From NCBI GenBank assembly GCA_900128585.1, contig LT642447.1, positions 1 to 17,574 of the forward strand: a stretch of DNA of 17,574 nt. Reading direction: 5' to 3'. A program made the translations under genes and the position numbers. Numbering within the stretch: the stretch's first letter is position 1; every line of letters begins with the position of its first letter. Under the pieces are notes generated by a model that saw only the letters and a program-made list of their open reading frames with translations, ran no database searches and was not told the origin of the DNA. This stretch comes from Stramenopiles sp. TOSAG23-3 (lineage: Eukaryota > Sar). Positions 16,751 through 17,574 of this stretch are shown here, piece after piece.

Positions 16751-17547
16751 TTACTATACTATACCCCTGTTAATTTTAATTGCTTTTTTGTTTTTGATTG
16801 ATTCACCACCCCATACTCCTTCTCTTTTTCTTTCCCTTTTGTACTTACTTGTACTGCCTTTGTTGATATTATTAAAATTCTTCTTATAAATTCGACGTTA
16901 CAAAACGATATGTATTCTATTGTTATATTAAGTACAAGTTATATATAGGTAAGGGTAGTAAAAATGTCTATTTTGAGGGATCTACAAAAAACAATGCTAA
17001 ATACCTATTAAATCTCAACACACGCACCATTGTTCTTCCTTTCCAGTCGTACCTCACATCATCGTCAATTATCATTTTTATCATTTTTTTTTTGCTGCCA
17101 CAACAAAAATCACTTAATAATAATTGTTGTAACTAAGGTTAATATTTTATGTTTCATTGTGTGTATATGTACTTTTATTTCTTTGTTGTTATTGGTAGCA
17201 ACAGCAAACCCAACCCGCCCGACCGGAGGAGCGGAGCGAGCGATGACCCGCCATCTATCGACTATCAAAACATTATTCGCGACCGGATGGGTGGAATAAT
17301 ATAGTACAATCAGTAATTTTGTTGTACGAGGGGTAGAAATGGAAGTGAAATATTTAGTGCATGTTGCAGTGACAAAGAAGTGAAATACAGTTTTGTTAGC
17401 AATCCATCAATAGTTGACTACGAAGTATACAAACCGGTGGAACAACTCAGCACTACACGTCAAGGCATCCGTACGTTTGTTGATCAGAGCGTCTAGAACA
17501 GTTCGCGTCGCGTTCGCGTCACTCAGCGATACCATATAGCCTGTCCA

Positions 17548-17574
17548 ATGCAGAAGAACACTCCTATGGCTGGT
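17548..17574 (+). CDS. Possible 5' end of a gene running off the window
   Basis: ATG at 17548 opens a frame (MQKNTPMAG) that is still open at the window edge. The same frame is stop-free back to 17497. Base composition rises just before it, as in front of other genes here. Nine codons cannot establish a gene. Confidence 0.15.

Larger units (their letters stand above)
15957..17574. other. AT-rich spacer to the right edge of the window
   Basis: Begins with the presumed promoter of the FAF2-like gene. It holds a 171-nt pyrimidine tract, a 48-bp duplication, mostly AT-rich DNA, a GC-rich island at about 17205-17295, and more balanced sequence from about 17440 that may be the 5' region of another gene. 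The GTTCGCGTC motif occurs twice (17501-17509, 17512-17520). No tRNA, rRNA or mobile element is recognised. Confidence 0.55.

Noticed and set aside
17030-17299. 89-codon plus-strand frame
   Set aside because: Has no ATG at its start and is mostly AT-rich low complexity; only its last third, the GC-rich island, is noteworthy and is reported separately.

Overview
The window is nuclear DNA from a eukaryote, most likely a unicellular alga or other free-living protist; I cannot fix the lineage. The evidence is a cytosolic ribosomal protein eS1 (RPS3A), a mitochondrial trifunctional-type thiolase with a presequence, an FAF2/UBXD8-like UAS-UBX protein and an EF-hand protein. No gene needs an intron to read as a full-length protein. 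Coding regions have balanced base composition. The spacers are very AT-rich and carry TTC/TCTTTC, TTA and CA microsatellites. All seven chosen ATG starts have a purine at -3 (A in six).

Layout from left to right: (1) 1-548, AT-rich spacer with pyrimidine and TTA tracts. (2) 549-2987 (+), an 812-aa beta-rich protein with the pattern of TRAPP subunits TRAPPC13/TRAPPC14. (3) 3217-3999 (-), RPS3A. (4) 4000-5900, a 1.9-kb AT-rich stretch between two divergent genes. (5) 5901-6893 (+), a membrane-anchored GNAT-like protein. (6) 7181-8539 (-), the mitochondrial thiolase. (7) 9006-11107 (-), an unrecognised Ser-Pro-rich protein split into two frames that overlap at a run of 12 G. (8) 11108-12219, a spacer with an imperfect inverted repeat and two short upstream ORFs that overlap as ATGA. 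(9) 12220-14121 (+), an EF-hand protein with three RRSS motifs. (10) 14145-14680, an imperfect tandem repeat of about 213-250 bp. (11) 14845-15956 (-), the FAF2-like gene, whose UBX domain changes frame and lacks about one beta strand. (12) 15957-17574, an AT-rich spacer with a 171-nt pure pyrimidine tract, a short GC-rich island and possibly the first codons of another gene at the edge.

The genes are housekeeping or orphan genes and do not form a pathway: vesicle tethering, translation, fatty-acid beta-oxidation, ER or lipid-droplet protein quality control, and calcium sensing. Spacing follows orientation: tail-to-tail pairs are 229, 287 and 723 bp apart, while head-to-head pairs are 1.1-1.9 kb apart, as expected if promoters occupy the head-to-head spaces. 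I saw no mobile element with recognisable proteins, no CRISPR array, no tRNA or rRNA, and no defence or biosynthetic cluster. The items most worth a second look are the two broken reading frames (12-G run; UBX domain), the tandem upstream ORFs and RRSS repeats of the EF-hand gene, and the tandem repeat behind it.
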